A stretch of 64,000 bases of DNA from Vibrio sp. SNU_ST1 (GTDB taxonomy: Bacteria > Pseudomonadota > Gammaproteobacteria > Enterobacterales > Vibrionaceae). This document shows positions 27,442 to 37,257 of the stretch, piece by piece. The translations under genes and the position numbers were made by a program. A model generated the notes under the pieces. It did no database searches and was not told the origin of the DNA. It worked only from the letters and a program-made list of their open reading frames with translations. Each line of letters begins with the position of its first letter. Positions within the stretch are counted from its first letter, which is position 1. Location of the stretch: NCBI RefSeq assembly GCF_030563405.1, contig NZ_CP130748.1, positions 2,976,001 through 3,040,000 of the forward strand. The letters are read 5' to 3'.

Positions 27442-29189
27442 GCTTCACTGATATCCTCTTCTAAAGTCGTCTTAGGCAAACATAAACCCAGCTTGACGAC
27501 TTTATGATCATCTATCTCTGCAACTACCCAAGTAATGTCATGCCACACAAAACTATCGCCCAGTACTGGATGCGCGCCTAACTCTCGTTCAGCCAATTCT
27601 TTTAGGGTCATGTCTCGCTCTTCTTCCGAGCCCAATTCAATACCATAGCAGTCACTAACGGCTGCAATTGATAATCCAACCTCAAGGAAGAAATCACCAA
27701 AGAATCGAGCGGCCTCTTCAGCTAGAGGAGCCTCACTGAATAGCGCACTTAAGCTCTCTAGGTCTTTATCTTGGCCAAGTACACAGAGAATATCGTTCGC
27801 CTCTAACACGGTGCTACCCGATGGGTGAAGCAAAGCATCTTTTCTAAACAGTGCAGTAATTCGTGTCCCTTCAGGCATAGACAAACGCTTAAGCGGTTCA
27901 CCAACACACCACTTTTCCTCTTTCAGCTTGTAGACAAACATCTCCCACTCACTGGTCGGATAAATCTCAATGCCGGTACGAGAAATCGGTGTTGGTGTCG
28001 GTGGTAAGGTCACCTGAGCCAACCTCGCAACTTTCATCAAACTACCGCCCTGAACAATCAGCGAAACCATAACCACGAAGAAGGCGATATTGAAGTAAAG
28101 CTGAGCATTGGGCAGGCCAGCCATCATCGGGAACACTGCCAAAATGATCGGCACAGCACCACGTAAACCTACCCAAGAAACAAACCAACGTTCTTTGGTG
28201 GTAAAGCTTCTGAACGGCAGTAAACCCAACCAAACCGACACTGGACGAGCAAACAAAATCATACCGAAAGCCAATGCTAACGCAGGAAGTGCAATGTCCA
28301 TCAATGTCGATGGCGTAACCAATAGCCCCAGTACCAAGAACATCACGATCTGGCTTAGCCAGGTCATGCCATCAAGAACATTAAGGATAGAGTGCCGAGA
28401 GCGAGTTGGACGATTACCAATGAACAGACCGACTAGGTAAATCGATAAGATGCCACTACCACCAAGCATGTTAGAGAACGCAAACAGAGCCACACCACCG
28501 CTAAGCACGAGAATTGAGTAAAGGCCATCGGCCAGCTGCACTCGGTTAATTAGACTCCATAGAAGCCAACCGCCACCAATACCAACAAGGGTGCCGATAC
28601 CAAACTGCATCGCGAAGCTTTTGAGTAGAAAGTTCATTCCCATCTCGGCATCAGGGGTGCCCAGTAGCGCAATTAAAGTCACCGTAAGGAAAACAGCCAT
28701 TGGGTCATTGGTACCGGATTCGATCTCTAGAGTTGAGCCAACACGTTCATTGAGGCTCTGCCCTTTCAACAAAGAAAATACCGCGGCTGCATCGGTCGAA
28801 CCGACAATCGCACCAACCAAGATCCCCTGCATCAATGACAGGTCGAACAGCCATGCCGCCATTAAGCCGGTTAGGGTTGCAGTACAGGCCACGCCTATTG
28901 TGGCTAGTGAGAGCGACGGCCAAAAAGCGACCTTGAAGCTCGCGACCTTAGTTCGCATACCACCATCAAGCAGGATCACGGCAAGCGCAAGGTTACTCAC
29001 CAAATAAGTCAGCGAGTAATCATTGAAATTAATGCCACCGGGGCCATCTTCGCCCGCCAACATACCAACGAACAAAAAGATTAAAAGAATCGGAACGCCC
29101 AATCGAGAGGACACTTGTGAGAAAAGTACACTGAGGGCGATGAGTACGGCACCAGTCAAAAATAAGTGGTTAATGGTTATTGCGTCCAA
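27438..29189 (-). CDS. nhaP2: K+/H+ antiporter NhaP2 (CvrA)
   Basis: A 583-residue CPA1-family antiporter moving K+ (and in V. cholerae also Rb+/Na+) out against protons. About 12 membrane segments fill residues 1-390, with [32 protein letters not shown] (ion-binding acidic residues) and [17 protein letters not shown] cytoplasmic RCK_C (TrkA_C) domain and tail follow (near 400-570). The start is TTG at 29189: no suitable ATG exists, and [10 protein letters not shown] aligns with the E. coli CvrA N terminus. The 3' ends of this gene and crbR overlap by three bases. Confidence 0.93.
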   Translation of the reverse strand: MDAITINHLFLTGAVLIALSVLFSQVSSRLGVPILLIFLFVGMLAGEDGPGGINFNDYSLTYLVSNLALAVILLDGGMRTKVASFKVAFWPSLSLATIGVACTATLTGLMAAWLFDLSLMQGILVGAIVGSTDAAAVFSLLKGQSLNERVGSTLEIESGTNDPMAVFLTVTLIALLGTPDAEMGMNFLLKSFAMQFGIGTLVGIGGGWLLWSLINRVQLADGLYSILVLSGGVALFAFSNMLGGSGILSIYLVGLFIGNRPTRSRHSILNVLDGMTWLSQIVMFLVLGLLVTPSTLMDIALPALALAFGMILFARPVSVWLGLLPFRSFTTKERWFVSWVGLRGAVPIILAVFPMMAGLPNAQLYFNIAFFVVMVSLIVQGGSLMKVARLAQVTLPPTPTPISRTGIEIYPTSEWEMFVYKLKEEKWCVGEPLKRLSMPEGTRITALFRKDALLHPSGSTVLEANDILCVLGQDKDLESLSALFSEAPLAEEAARFFGDFFLEVGLSIAAVSDCYGIELGSEEERDMTLKELAERELGAHPVLGDSFVWHDITWVVAEIDDHKVVKLGLCLPKTTLEEDISEA

Positions 29190-29627
29190 TTCGTTCCCCC
29201 AAAGAATAAAATTCGAGCTTTAAGCCTGTTGTTCTTTTGCCACTAGCTTGTTGATCTTCTGCCGTTTAGCAAGGCACGGTCGGTGAAAGTGCCGTAGTTA
29301 CTATAACAAACTTATGTTTCGCTTCGTGTCATAAGCAGGACTAAATACCGTTTCTCGGTCATTTAGTTGTTAAATTTTATGACTCGCAGTCTAATTCATC
29401 TCTTTTTGTTAGACCTTTGGCTAATTTAACAACATTGCAACATCACACTTTTCTATGGTTATGCCTCATAGCGACCATATTTCAGTACATTAGCGTCAAT
29501 ATCATCCCGACTAAAGTTGCACAGATCCCTTGACTTATCCTTGCTACATTCTAAATCGTAACATTACGTTAACACTGTAATTTTCTACAGAAACGGTTTC
29601 TACTGAAATGGAATAAAGGAGAAGGCA
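29190..29627. other. Divergent regulatory region, nhaP2 / symporter
   Basis: A 438-bp promoter region. GTTGTTAAATT (29366-29376) has an exact inverted partner at 29423-29433, and a 15-bp tandem repeat lies at 29582-29611. No ORF is credible. Confidence 0.5.
29582..29611 (+). repeat. Tandem 15-bp repeat before the symporter operon
   Basis: TTTCTACAGAAACGG followed directly by TTTCTACTGAAATGG (13 of 15 identical). Each unit holds a TTTC-N4-GAAA palindrome. Ends 16 bp before the start codon, so it lies in the leader or promoter. Confidence 0.55.
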
Positions 29628-29894
29628 ATGGCGTTCGAATCAACAGAACATGCTCAAGCCTACTGGAAGGAAAACTTGGGAATAATGGGAACACTGCTCG
29701 CTGTATGGTTTGTGGTGTCTTATGGCGCTGGCATCTTATTTGTGGATGTCCTAAATACCATTCAATTTGGCGGATTTAAGCTAGGTTTTTGGTTCGCTCA
29801 ACAAGGTTCGATATACACCTTCGTGGCGCTGATATTTATTTACGTTGTTCGCATGAATGCGCTCGACAAAAAATACAACGTACAGGAAGACTAG
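29628..29894 (+). CDS. DUF4212 protein, symporter small subunit
   Basis: An 88-residue protein with two hydrophobic segments (near 18-42 and 52-76) and the family-typical YWKENLGIMGTLLAVWFVVSYG-type start. This family (DUF4212) is nearly always encoded directly before a large sodium/solute symporter and is taken to be its small subunit. Here the large gene starts 10 bp downstream. AAAGGAGAAGG provides a strong ribosome binding site. Substrate unknown; acetate or another short organic acid is likely from context. Confidence 0.88.
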   Translation: MAFESTEHAQAYWKENLGIMGTLLAVWFVVSYGAGILFVDVLNTIQFGGFKLGFWFAQQGSIYTFVALIFIYVVRMNALDKKYNVQED

Positions 29895-29904
29895 AGGCTA
29901 GAAC

Positions 29905-31608
29905 ATGGATATTCAAACTTGGACGTTTATTCTCGTCGGTATTACTTTCGCAGTATATATCGGCATCGCAATCTGGGCTCGCGCTGGAACAACTAGTGAA
30001 TTCTACGTTGCTGGCGGCGGCGTACACCCAGTAGCAAACGGCATGGCAACAGCCGCTGACTGGATGTCGGCAGCATCCTTCATCTCAATGGCAGGTATCA
30101 TCTCATTCGTTGGTTACGACGGTGCGGTTTACCTAATGGGTTGGACAGGTGGTTATGTACTACTTGCGCTATGTTTAGCACCTTACCTACGTAAGTTCGG
30201 TCAGTTTACGGTTCCTGATTTCATCGGTGAACGTTACTACTCGAAAACAGCACGTATGGTAGCGGTATTCTGTGCAATCTTCGTATCGTTCACGTACGTT
30301 GCAGGCCAGATGCGTGGTGTTGGCGTTGTATTCTCTCGTTTCCTAGAAGTTGATATTAACCTAGGCATCATCATTGGTATGGGTATTGTGTTCTTCTACG
30401 CAGTACTCGGTGGTATGAAAGGCATCACTTATACGCAGGTAGCTCAATTCTGTGTCCTCATTTTCGCCTTCCTTGTTCCAGCAATCTTTACCTCAATCAT
30501 GATGACGGGTAACCCACTTCCACAAGTTGGTATGGGCTCAACGCTATCAGGTACAGATGTATACCTACTTGATAAACTGGATGGACTAACAGAAGAACTC
30601 GGATTTACCGCCTATACCGAAGGTAACAAGAGCATGGTAGATGTATTCTTCATCTGTGCAGCTCTAATGGTAGGTACTGCCGGTCTTCCACACGTAATCA
30701 TTCGTTTCTTCACAGTACCAAAAGTACGTGATGCTCGTATCTCTGCGGGTTGGGCTCTACTGTTCATCTCATTGCTATACACAACAGCACCTGGCGTTGC
30801 AGCATTCGCTCGTGTAAACATGATCGAAACGATTAACGGTCCAGACATGCAGGGTGTCGCAGCAGCAGACGCACCAAGCTGGTACAAAAACTGGGAAAGC
30901 ACTGGCCTAGTTGGTTGGGAAGATAAGAACGGCGATGGCAAAATGTTCTACTCGGGCGATGAACGTAACGAGATGAAGATTAACCGTGACATCATCGTAC
31001 TGGCTTCTCCAGAACTAGCAAAACTACCAAACTGGGTTGTCGCACTACTTGCAGCCGGTGGCTTAGCCGCAGCACTATCAACAGCCGCGGGCCTGCTATT
31101 GGTAATCTCAACGTCGATTTCACATGACTTGTTGAAGAAAGGCTTTAGACCAAACATGACCGACAAGCAGGAGCTGTTAGCCGCTCGTTTAGCTGCCATG
31201 ATCGCGATTGTCGGTGCTGGTTACTTAGGTATTAATCCACCAGGCTTTGTAGCACAGGTAGTAGCGTTTGCCTTCGGCTTAGCCGCAGCATCCTTCTTCC
31301 CAGCGATCATCCTAGGTATCTTCTACAAGAAGATGAACAAGGAAGGCGCAATTGCAGGTATGTTGTCAGGTATTGCCTTCACAGCAAGCTACATCATCTA
31401 CTTCAAGTTCATTAACCCAGCAGCAAGCACACCGGAAAACTGGTGGTTTGGTATCAGCCCAGAAGGCATCGGTACGCTAGGTATGTGTCTAAACTTTGTA
31501 GTATCAATTGCAGTGAACAAAGTGACAGCTGAAGTTCCTGAAGATGTACAAGAGATGGTTGAGAATATCCGTTACCCGAAAGGTGCAGGTGAAGCTCACG
31601 ACCATTAA
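29905..31608 (+). CDS. Sodium/solute symporter, VC_2705 type (ActP-related)
   Basis: A 567-residue SLC5-family carrier with about 13 membrane segments and family motifs GIAIWARAGTTSEFYVAGGG, MATAADWMSAASFISMAG, GLPHVIIRFFTVP and LAAALSTAAGLLLVISTS. A hydrophilic insert (near residues 305-360) carries DKNGDGKMFYSGDE, an EF-hand-like acidic loop that could bind Ca2+; that is inference. The large subunit pairs with the preceding DUF4212 gene. Related to acetate permease ActP and located in the CrbR neighbourhood, so acetate or propionate is the best guess for the substrate. Confidence 0.88.
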   Translation: MDIQTWTFILVGITFAVYIGIAIWARAGTTSEFYVAGGGVHPVANGMATAADWMSAASFISMAGIISFVGYDGAVYLMGWTGGYVLLALCLAPYLRKFGQFTVPDFIGERYYSKTARMVAVFCAIFVSFTYVAGQMRGVGVVFSRFLEVDINLGIIIGMGIVFFYAVLGGMKGITYTQVAQFCVLIFAFLVPAIFTSIMMTGNPLPQVGMGSTLSGTDVYLLDKLDGLTEELGFTAYTEGNKSMVDVFFICAALMVGTAGLPHVIIRFFTVPKVRDARISAGWALLFISLLYTTAPGVAAFARVNMIETINGPDMQGVAAADAPSWYKNWESTGLVGWEDKNGDGKMFYSGDERNEMKINRDIIVLASPELAKLPNWVVALLAAGGLAAALSTAAGLLLVISTSISHDLLKKGFRPNMTDKQELLAARLAAMIAIVGAGYLGINPPGFVAQVVAFAFGLAAASFFPAIILGIFYKKMNKEGAIAGMLSGIAFTASYIIYFKFINPAASTPENWWFGISPEGIGTLGMCLNFVVSIAVNKVTAEVPEDVQEMVENIRYPKGAGEAHDH

Positions 31609-31692
31609 GAAGCTCGCTACTTAGTGACTAGGTAGTAAGCACTTAGAAAAAGAATCAGTACTTACATTGTAGGGATTAGGTACTGATTCCAG

Positions 31693-31724
31693 AAAGCCGA
31701 TACTTATGTATCGGCTTTTTCTTT
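31693..31724 (+). terminator. Symporter operon terminator
   Basis: AAAGCCGATAC/GTATCGGCTTT with TTAT loop and T-rich tail. Confidence 0.92.
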
Positions 31725-31777
31725 TCCTGCTCATTTTATAAAAAGAGAAACAAAGGGTTGTTTTTAAAACATCATTT

Positions 31778-31796
31778 GATAATAATTATCATTAAC
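31778..31796. promoter_or_regulatory. Fur box before fagA-fumC
   Basis: GATAATAATTATCATTAAC matches 16 of 19 positions of the Fur consensus and contains the perfect palindrome GATAATAATTATC. It lies about 20 bp before the first ORF. Confidence 0.75.
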
Positions 31797-31816
31797 ATCC
31801 AAATAAAGAGATGCAG

Positions 31817-32203
31817 ATGATGATGAAAGAACAGCAGGTTCTCTATTCGAAATTTTACAAAGCACAGGATCGCTTTACTTCACTAGAACAAGTTCAAGGC
31901 CATGAGCCGTTTGTGATTCGAGATTATATCGAATGTGCACTCACGCTTTCAGCTTACTATGAAAAGCATGCCGCCCAAGAAAACATCTTGTTGTGCGAGC
32001 TGTACCTGCGCCAAGTCTTCTTCCATTTGATTGAAGCGATTGAGTCTCCTGACCGCAGTTTCACCTTTCGTCATATCTGCCTAGACTCTATTTACTCGCC
32101 ACTGTTTTATTTGAAACGACACTACTGCCAGCAACCACAAGGCCAAGCGCGTTTTTTGAATATCAGCCAAACACTACAACAAGTCCAAGCCCCACTTGGC
32201 TAA
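31817..32203 (+). CDS. fagA: FagA-like iron-regulated small protein
   Basis: A protein of about 128 residues, soluble, with no membrane segment or cysteine cluster. It lies under a Fur box and 12 bp before fumC, like fagA in the Pseudomonas aeruginosa fagA-fumC-orfX-sodA operon; the segment ICLDSIYSPLFYLKRHY recalls the CLDxxxxPL region of FagA as I remember it. Four ATG codons occur at 31811-31825; AAAGAG at 31805-31810 is best spaced for 31817. Biochemical function of FagA is unknown. Assignment is mainly by context. Confidence 0.65.
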   Translation: MMMKEQQVLYSKFYKAQDRFTSLEQVQGHEPFVIRDYIECALTLSAYYEKHAAQENILLCELYLRQVFFHLIEAIESPDRSFTFRHICLDSIYSPLFYLKRHYCQQPQGQARFLNISQTLQQVQAPLG

Positions 32204-32215
32204 CAAGGATAGAAG

Positions 32216-33601
32216 ATGACCCTACAATATCGAATTGAGAAAGACAGCATGGGCGAAGTTAAAGTCCCCGCCGATGCATTATTCCAAGCACAAACTCAAC
32301 GTGCCGTGGATAACTTCGCGTTTAGTTCGCACAAGATGCCAGCCAGTTTCATTCAAGCACTGGCGCTGATTAAGCAGGCCGCCGCCGATACCAACGCTCA
32401 GTTAGGTTTATTAGAAGGTGATATTGCCAACGCGATAGCCGAAGCTAGCCAAGAGATCATTGAGGGTAAACACCTCGAGCAATTCCCTATTGATGTTTAC
32501 CAAACCGGTTCTGGTACAAGCTCTAACATGAATGCCAACGAAGTGATTGCGACGCTCGCTTCAAGAAGCCTGCAAGGAGACGTGAACCCGAACGATCACG
32601 TAAACATGGGGCAAAGCAGTAACGATGTAGTGCCAACCGCGATTCAAATCAGTGTCGCTTTGATGGCAGAAAATAAGCTGCTGCCTGCACTTACCCACCT
32701 TTCTGCGGCGCTTACCGTAAAACAGCGTGAACTTGCTGAGGTAGTCAAAACTGGCCGTACCCATCTAATGGATGCAATGCCGATTACCTTTGATCAAGAG
32801 CTTGGTGGTTGGAAATTTCAGATTGAACATGCCAAGCAAGCGATAGAAAGCAGCTTGCCAGCAGTCAAGGCGCTTGCTCAAGGTGGCACTGCGGTTGGTA
32901 CGGGGATCAATGCCGACCCACGCTTTGCCGATAAGTTTGCAAGTAACCTGTCTCAATCGACAAAGATCAGTTTTACCTCGAGTGAAAACTTCTTTTTTAA
33001 CCTCAGCAGCCAAGACGCGATCGTTGCATTTTCTGGCCAGCTCAAAACGGCAGCGGTTGCGATCATGAAGATCTCAAACGATCTTCGCTGGATGAACTCA
33101 GGCCCACTGGCTGGCTTAGGGGAAATTGAGTTGCAGGCTCTGCAACCGGGCTCGTCGATAATGCCTGGCAAGGTAAACCCTGTAATTCCAGAAGCTGCAG
33201 CCATGGCGGCAGCGCAAGTGATTGGTAACGACACCACCATTACTGTCGCAGGCCAATCTGGTAACTTCCAACTAAATGTGATGCTGCCAGTGATTGCTCA
33301 TAACGTATTAGAAAGTATAGATCTTTTAGCTAACAGCTCAGTCGCCTTAGCAGATAAAGCCGTTGCGACCTTCACAGTGCGCCAAGACAATCTCGATTTA
33401 GCGCTTTCAAAGAATCCGATTCTGGTGACCGCACTCAACCCTGTGATTGGTTACCTAAAAGCGGCGGATATTGCCAAGAAAGCTTATAAAGAAGGCTTAC
33501 CAATTCTGGATGTTGCCGAGAGAGAAACCGACCTAAGCCGAGAAGAACTCAGCAAGTTGCTTAACCCAACCGCTCTAACTCAAGGTGGTATTGCGGGTTA
33601 G
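32216..33601 (+). CDS. fumC: Fumarate hydratase class II
   Basis: A 461-residue iron-free fumarase interconverting fumarate and malate. Motifs: GSGTSSNMNANEVIA, NDHVNMGQSSNDVVPTA, KTGRTHLMDAMPITFDQE and the signature loop PGSSIMPGKVNPV. Being Fe-S independent, FumC replaces class I fumarases during iron limitation or oxidative stress; the upstream Fur box agrees. It is translated from an ATG preceded by AAGGATAGAAG, 12 bp after fagA, so the two form one operon. Confidence 0.96.
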   Translation: MTLQYRIEKDSMGEVKVPADALFQAQTQRAVDNFAFSSHKMPASFIQALALIKQAAADTNAQLGLLEGDIANAIAEASQEIIEGKHLEQFPIDVYQTGSGTSSNMNANEVIATLASRSLQGDVNPNDHVNMGQSSNDVVPTAIQISVALMAENKLLPALTHLSAALTVKQRELAEVVKTGRTHLMDAMPITFDQELGGWKFQIEHAKQAIESSLPAVKALAQGGTAVGTGINADPRFADKFASNLSQSTKISFTSSENFFFNLSSQDAIVAFSGQLKTAAVAIMKISNDLRWMNSGPLAGLGEIELQALQPGSSIMPGKVNPVIPEAAAMAAAQVIGNDTTITVAGQSGNFQLNVMLPVIAHNVLESIDLLANSSVALADKAVATFTVRQDNLDLALSKNPILVTALNPVIGYLKAADIAKKAYKEGLPILDVAERETDLSREELSKLLNPTALTQGGIAG

Positions 33602-33646
33602 CCAGAGACTACGCTAAGCCAGAATAGAACTATAGAAACACAAAAG

Positions 33647-33666
33647 GGCCTCATCCGAGGCCTTTT
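33647..33666 (+). terminator. fumC terminator
   Basis: GGCCTC/GAGGCC stem with ATCC loop followed by TTTT; flanking A4/T4 extends the stem with a small bulge. Confidence 0.75.
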
Positions 33667-33708
33667 ACATCCGTACATTAATTAGGAATTTAAGCTGATT
33701 ACTCTTAA

Positions 33709-36700
33709 CTAGCTCACCCGATTTAGAACCGCTCTGAGTTTTAGTGGCTTCACAGGCTTAGCAATAAAGCTAAAGCTGTTGGCCTTTATCGCTGCCAACA
33801 TGTCATCGGTTCTATCTGCACTGATAATGACCCCTTCAAAAGAGTCACCAAGGCGCAAACGACACTGCTGCAATACTTCGAGCCCCGTTCTGCCATTATC
33901 TAAACGATAATCAGAGAAAATCACATCCGGCTGCCAATCATCATCGAGACACTTCAAACTTTCGACTAAGTCGACAGCGGTCTTAACTTCACATCCCCAT
34001 CGCCCTATCAAGTTCTCCATACCGACCAAAATTTCTCGCTCATTATCGACACACAATATCTTCAAGTGCTCGATATCACTGGTCGCCATTGGCGTCGAAG
34101 CTTGCACAACCGGAGCCACTTGCTCTGCTCTCGCTAAGGTGATGGAAAAGACGCTGCCTTCTCCCGGCCATGAACGCATAGAGATTTGATGACCAAGCAC
34201 ATGAGCAATGCCTTTGGAGATGGCTAATCCTAGCCCTAACCCTTGATCGGCACGAACTTGGCTACCGCGAGTAAACTCTTCGAAGATCTCTTGTTGTTTG
34301 TCTTCATCGATACCGGTTCCGTTATCCCATACATCGATTCGTACCTGACCATTCACTCGTCTCGCACCAAGTACCACTTTCCCTTCTGGGTTATAGCGAA
34401 AAGCATTGGTTAAAAAGTTCTGAATCACTCGTCTTAATAACTTAGGGTCAGAATGAATAAACAGTGACGATGGAATCATCTGAAACTGTATTTTTTGCTG
34501 TGTCGCTAAAGCGCTAAATTCCGCATTCAAATTGGTTAACACATCGTGTACCGCAATCGCGTGAATGTTGGTTTCCAACTTGCCTGATTCCAATCGCGAA
34601 ATATCCAGTAAGTCACCAATCAGATCTTCAGCCGCACCCAACGCACTTTCGATATGAGAAGAAAGCTGCTTCACCTCTTGTTCTTTTGCGACCTCAGAAA
34701 GTGACGACGCAAATAGACGTGCGGCATTGAGCGGCTGCATTAAATCGTGGCTTACCGCAGCAAGAAAACGACTCTTGGATTGTGATTCTTGGTCAGAGAT
34801 TTGCGTCGCCTTTACCAAGCGATGGTTAAGCTTCTCGAGCTCTTGAGTTCGTTCATGGACTCTCGATTCCAAGCTTTCATTAGCATCTTTCAGCGCTTGC
34901 TCTGCTTGTCTGAATACCGTGATGTCGGTAAAGCTCATGACAAACCCACCACTTGGCATTGGGTTACCTTGCACCTCAATCACTCTACCATCAGGACGAA
35001 TACGAGAAGAGGTGTGTCGTGTGCCTTGCTCAAGGTGATAGACACGACGTCGAACGTGATCTTCTGGGTCACCAGGACCACACAAACCTTGCTCAGCATT
35101 GTGACGAATTACATCTGAAATGGGTCGACCCACCTGAATCAAGCCAATAGGGAATTCAAACAGCTCAAGATAACGTTGATTCCACGCCACCAGCCTCATT
35201 TGTTTGTCTATTACTGCAATGCCTTGACCAATATGTTCAATCGCACCTTGCAGTAAACCACGGCTGAAATCGTACAGTTCAGAGGCCTCATCAACGATGG
35301 TCGCAACTTCCTCAAGCTGCATATTTCTGCCCTGCAAGGCCGAAGTAAGTACTAACTTAGCTGAAGATGCACCGAATACACCAGCGAGCACACGTTCTGC
35401 ATGTCGAATCAGGCTTGCGGGCGCTTGTTGGTTAGGAAGTAGCGGCTGCCCGTGCTGTTGCCAATAACTCTGCAAGGCACTTTTCGCACGCTTACGCCCC
35501 ACAAAACGAGACGCCAGCATCTCTAATTCAGCAACCGTCACACGGCTCTGATAGAGGCTGATGTTCTCATTTTCTGGTAATGGTGTGCCAATAAAAGCAG
35601 CCGATTGTAAACGCTCACTTAAGCTTGGTCTAGTCACCATCGAAACCACGGCATAACACAAAGTATTCAGCAAAATACTCAGCACAATCCCCCAGTTTGA
35701 ACGGCTGATCTCCCAACTGTTGAGCAACTCTGGTGGCGTGATAATCCACAGTAAAAGGTTACTTTCACTGTCGCCTGCCAGCATACTGGTTTGGCTCATC
35801 AGGGTGATCAGCCAAATCAACGAGCCCACCATTAAGCCGACATAAACCCCCTTCCGGTTACCCGGACGCCAGTACAAACCACCAATAAGTGCTGGCGCGA
35901 ATTGAGCAATCGCCGCAAAAGAAAGAAAGCCAATCGCCGACAGTGAGTGAATGGTATCGAGCGCTTGATAGAACAACCAAGCACCAAGTAACAGCAGTAA
36001 AATCAACCCGCGTCGAATCACCAATAACAGACCTGAAAAATGTCGATGGGTTCTTTGAGTTAGGCGCATACGGCGCAATAACAGTGGCATCACTAAATCA
36101 TTTGATACCATAATCGCTAATGCGATGGTCGAGACAATCACCATTCCACTCGCCGCCGAAGTACCTCCGAGGAAAGCCAACAAAGCTATGTGATTAGCAC
36201 CTTCAGCCATTGGCACGCTGATCACGTAAGTATCAGCCGGCATGTCGGTGAGCAGCCCTTGTCCTGCCCAAGCAATTGGCAGCACAAATAGGCCCATTAG
36301 AATCAAATAAAGTGGAAACAACCAGCGAGCGGTATGCAAATCTTGAGGACGTTCGTTCTCAACCACCATGGTGTGGAATTGGCGCGGCAGACAGACAATC
36401 GCCAACATGGTCAACACGGTATGAATAATTAAGGTCGGAATATTAGGCGATTCGTAGGTGGACGCCGCCACATCAAACAAGTCAATTTTGTCACTGCTCA
36501 TCGCCAGGTAGATAATAAACAGGCCAACAATCAGGAATGCTGCAAGCTTAACGATAGATTCAAACGCTACAGCCATCATCATGCCACGGTGATGCTCTGT
36601 GTTATCGATATGACGTGTACCAAACAGCATAGTAAAAATGGCCAAAGCACCGACCACAAACCAAGACACGTGATAATCCTGATAGCCGAAATCAGCCGCT

Positions 36701-37140
36701 AGGTTTGGCGCAACAATATCTAGTCCCATGGTGATACCACGGAGTTGCAGCGCGATATAAGGAAGAATACCGACCACAGCGATCACGGTCACCGCTACCG
36801 CTAAGCCTTGAGATTTGCCATAACGAGCCGCAATAAAATCGGCAATTGAAGTGATGTGTTCACGCTTTGCAATCAGGATCAACCGCGCCAAGATCCGCCA
36901 CCCGAGCGTAAAGACCAGAATGGGGGCGAGATAGATAGGTAAAAAGGACCATGGGTTATTGCTCGCCTGTCCGACCGTTCCATAGAAAGTCCAAGAGGTA
37001 CAATACACTGCAATCGAAAGGCTATAGATCCATGGCCGCCAACGCGATAGCCAACGAACCTGCCTGTCTCCATACCAAGCGATCAGAAATAACACACCCA
37101 AATAGGCTAAAGAGACTGGAATTACTATCCATCCTTGCAT
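33709..37140 (-). CDS. crbS: CrbS-like transporter-linked hybrid histidine kinase
   Basis: A sensor of about 1143 residues. Order (numbered from the upstream ATG at 37161): SLC5/PutP-like membrane domain 1-510 with about 13 helices; STAC-like linker near 525-625; PAS near 635-755; coiled coil; DHp with His805 (AAVSHDLMQPLNAARL); ATPase with NFLTNAFRYN, DVWDNGTGID and GLGLGLAIS; and receiver with Asp1084 (VIFSDYRLDNG) and FIAKPVKP. This is CrbS architecture, the acetate-switch sensor that pairs with CrbR and controls acs. ATG 37140 (with AAAAAGGG) is preferred to 37161, whose ribosome binding site would lie inside a terminator stem. Confidence 0.88.
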   Translation of the reverse strand: MQGWIVIPVSLAYLGVLFLIAWYGDRQVRWLSRWRPWIYSLSIAVYCTSWTFYGTVGQASNNPWSFLPIYLAPILVFTLGWRILARLILIAKREHITSIADFIAARYGKSQGLAVAVTVIAVVGILPYIALQLRGITMGLDIVAPNLAADFGYQDYHVSWFVVGALAIFTMLFGTRHIDNTEHHRGMMMAVAFESIVKLAAFLIVGLFIIYLAMSSDKIDLFDVAASTYESPNIPTLIIHTVLTMLAIVCLPRQFHTMVVENERPQDLHTARWLFPLYLILMGLFVLPIAWAGQGLLTDMPADTYVISVPMAEGANHIALLAFLGGTSAASGMVIVSTIALAIMVSNDLVMPLLLRRMRLTQRTHRHFSGLLLVIRRGLILLLLLGAWLFYQALDTIHSLSAIGFLSFAAIAQFAPALIGGLYWRPGNRKGVYVGLMVGSLIWLITLMSQTSMLAGDSESNLLLWIITPPELLNSWEISRSNWGIVLSILLNTLCYAVVSMVTRPSLSERLQSAAFIGTPLPENENISLYQSRVTVAELEMLASRFVGRKRAKSALQSYWQQHGQPLLPNQQAPASLIRHAERVLAGVFGASSAKLVLTSALQGRNMQLEEVATIVDEASELYDFSRGLLQGAIEHIGQGIAVIDKQMRLVAWNQRYLELFEFPIGLIQVGRPISDVIRHNAEQGLCGPGDPEDHVRRRVYHLEQGTRHTSSRIRPDGRVIEVQGNPMPSGGFVMSFTDITVFRQAEQALKDANESLESRVHERTQELEKLNHRLVKATQISDQESQSKSRFLAAVSHDLMQPLNAARLFASSLSEVAKEQEVKQLSSHIESALGAAEDLIGDLLDISRLESGKLETNIHAIAVHDVLTNLNAEFSALATQQKIQFQMIPSSLFIHSDPKLLRRVIQNFLTNAFRYNPEGKVVLGARRVNGQVRIDVWDNGTGIDEDKQQEIFEEFTRGSQVRADQGLGLGLAISKGIAHVLGHQISMRSWPGEGSVFSITLARAEQVAPVVQASTPMATSDIEHLKILCVDNEREILVGMENLIGRWGCEVKTAVDLVESLKCLDDDWQPDVIFSDYRLDNGRTGLEVLQQCRLRLGDSFEGVIISADRTDDMLAAIKANSFSFIAKPVKPLKLRAVLNRVS

Positions 37141-37161
37141 TAAAAACCCTTTTTCATCCAT

Positions 37162-37190
37162 AAAAAAACCTCTCCATAAGGGAGAGGTTT
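37162..37190 (-). terminator. Terminator of the MFS gene abutting crbS
   Basis: AAACCTCTCC (37166-37175) pairs with GGAGAGGTTT (37181-37190). On the minus strand seven Ts follow and run directly into the ATG at 37161. Confidence 0.8.
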
Positions 37191-37257
37191 CATTTAACTA
37201 AGGATGAGTCATTAACTCAATCGAATCGCTTAAATTCTGTGCTTCAGACTCTAATTA

